Shown one piece after another: positions 7,398 to 7,464 of a stretch of 7,464 bases of DNA; the stretch's first letter is position 1, and each line of letters begins with the position of its first letter. This DNA comes from GCA-002840015 sp033765245. GTDB lineage: Bacteria; Pseudomonadota; Gammaproteobacteria; Xanthomonadales; Xanthomonadaceae. The position numbers and the translations under genes were made by a program. The stretch is taken from NCBI GenBank assembly GCA_033765245.1, contig JANRIF010000361.1, positions 1-7,464 on the forward strand, given 5' to 3'. The notes under the pieces are model-generated. The model saw only the letters and a list, made by a program, of their open reading frames with translations. It was not told the DNA's origin and made no database searches.

Positions 7398-7417
7398 GCC
7401 AACGCGCTTGCGTTAGC
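7398..7417 (-). promoter_or_regulatory. Hairpin at the 5' end of the rpsO leader
   Basis: On the minus strand GCTAACGC and GCGTTGGC pair over eight positions (one G-U) around the loop AAGC. The hairpin starts about where transcription from the predicted promoter would begin. It could protect the 5' end of the rpsO-pnp mRNA or be part of a leader fold. No T run follows, so it is unlikely to terminate an upstream gene. Confidence 0.45.
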
Positions 7418-7423
7418 CGCCGA

Positions 7424-7453
7424 ATTGTAGCTTGGATTGGCCCGTACGGACAA
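7424..7453 (-). promoter_or_regulatory. Probable sigma-70 promoter of rpsO-pnp
   Basis: On the minus strand TTGTCC (complement of 7448-7453, 4 of 6 to TTGACA) is followed after 18 bases by TACAAT (complement of 7424-7429, 5 of 6 to TATAAT). Transcription would start near 7417, giving a leader of about 130 bases before the S15 start. The region beyond 7453 is too short to identify the upstream gene, which in this neighbourhood is often truB. Confidence 0.6.
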
Positions 7454-7464
7454 GGCGTTAGGTT

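Overview
The window is G+C-rich bacterial chromosome with tightly packed genes and strong G/C bias at third codon positions. Ribosomal protein S15 (86 aa), PNPase and the split NAD(P) transhydrogenase look gammaproteobacterial. The S15 sequence and the sigma/anti-sigma/DUF3106 cluster point to Xanthomonadales, perhaps the Rhodanobacter/Dyella side. That placement is from memory of the families, not a search.

Layout from left to right: (1) The C-terminal end of an unrecognised membrane protein on the + strand (to 277) converges on and slightly overlaps (2) the 3' end of a minus-strand pntAb-pntB pair (252-1948). These are two of the three subunits of a split proton-translocating NAD(P)+ transhydrogenase. 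The catalytic pntAa gene, normally directly upstream, is not in the window. (3) A 126-base divergent spacer separates this from a + strand cluster at 2075-3818. The cluster encodes a small exported protein made of 11-residue Arg/Asp/Glu-rich repeats, an ECF-type sigma factor, a one-TM anti-sigma-like protein (DUF3619-like) and an exported DUF3106 protein with LTPEQ-type motifs. The last three genes are joined by ATGA overlaps. (4) A 359-base stretch without a recognisable gene, but with no stop codon in one frame, leads into (5) a DUF4272 gene (4178-4825). (6) A strong bidirectional terminator lies between that gene and (7) the minus-strand rpsO-pnp operon (4904-7284), whose likely promoter is at 7424-7453.

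The housekeeping parts (transhydrogenase, S15, PNPase) are ordinary. The most interesting part is 2075-3818, which reads as a self-contained envelope-sensing unit: a cytoplasmic sigma factor, a membrane regulator and two exported highly charged helical proteins. The sigma/anti-sigma/DUF3106 trio resembles a known neighbourhood in Beta- and Gammaproteobacteria. The hendecad-repeat protein at its head is the part I do not recognise.
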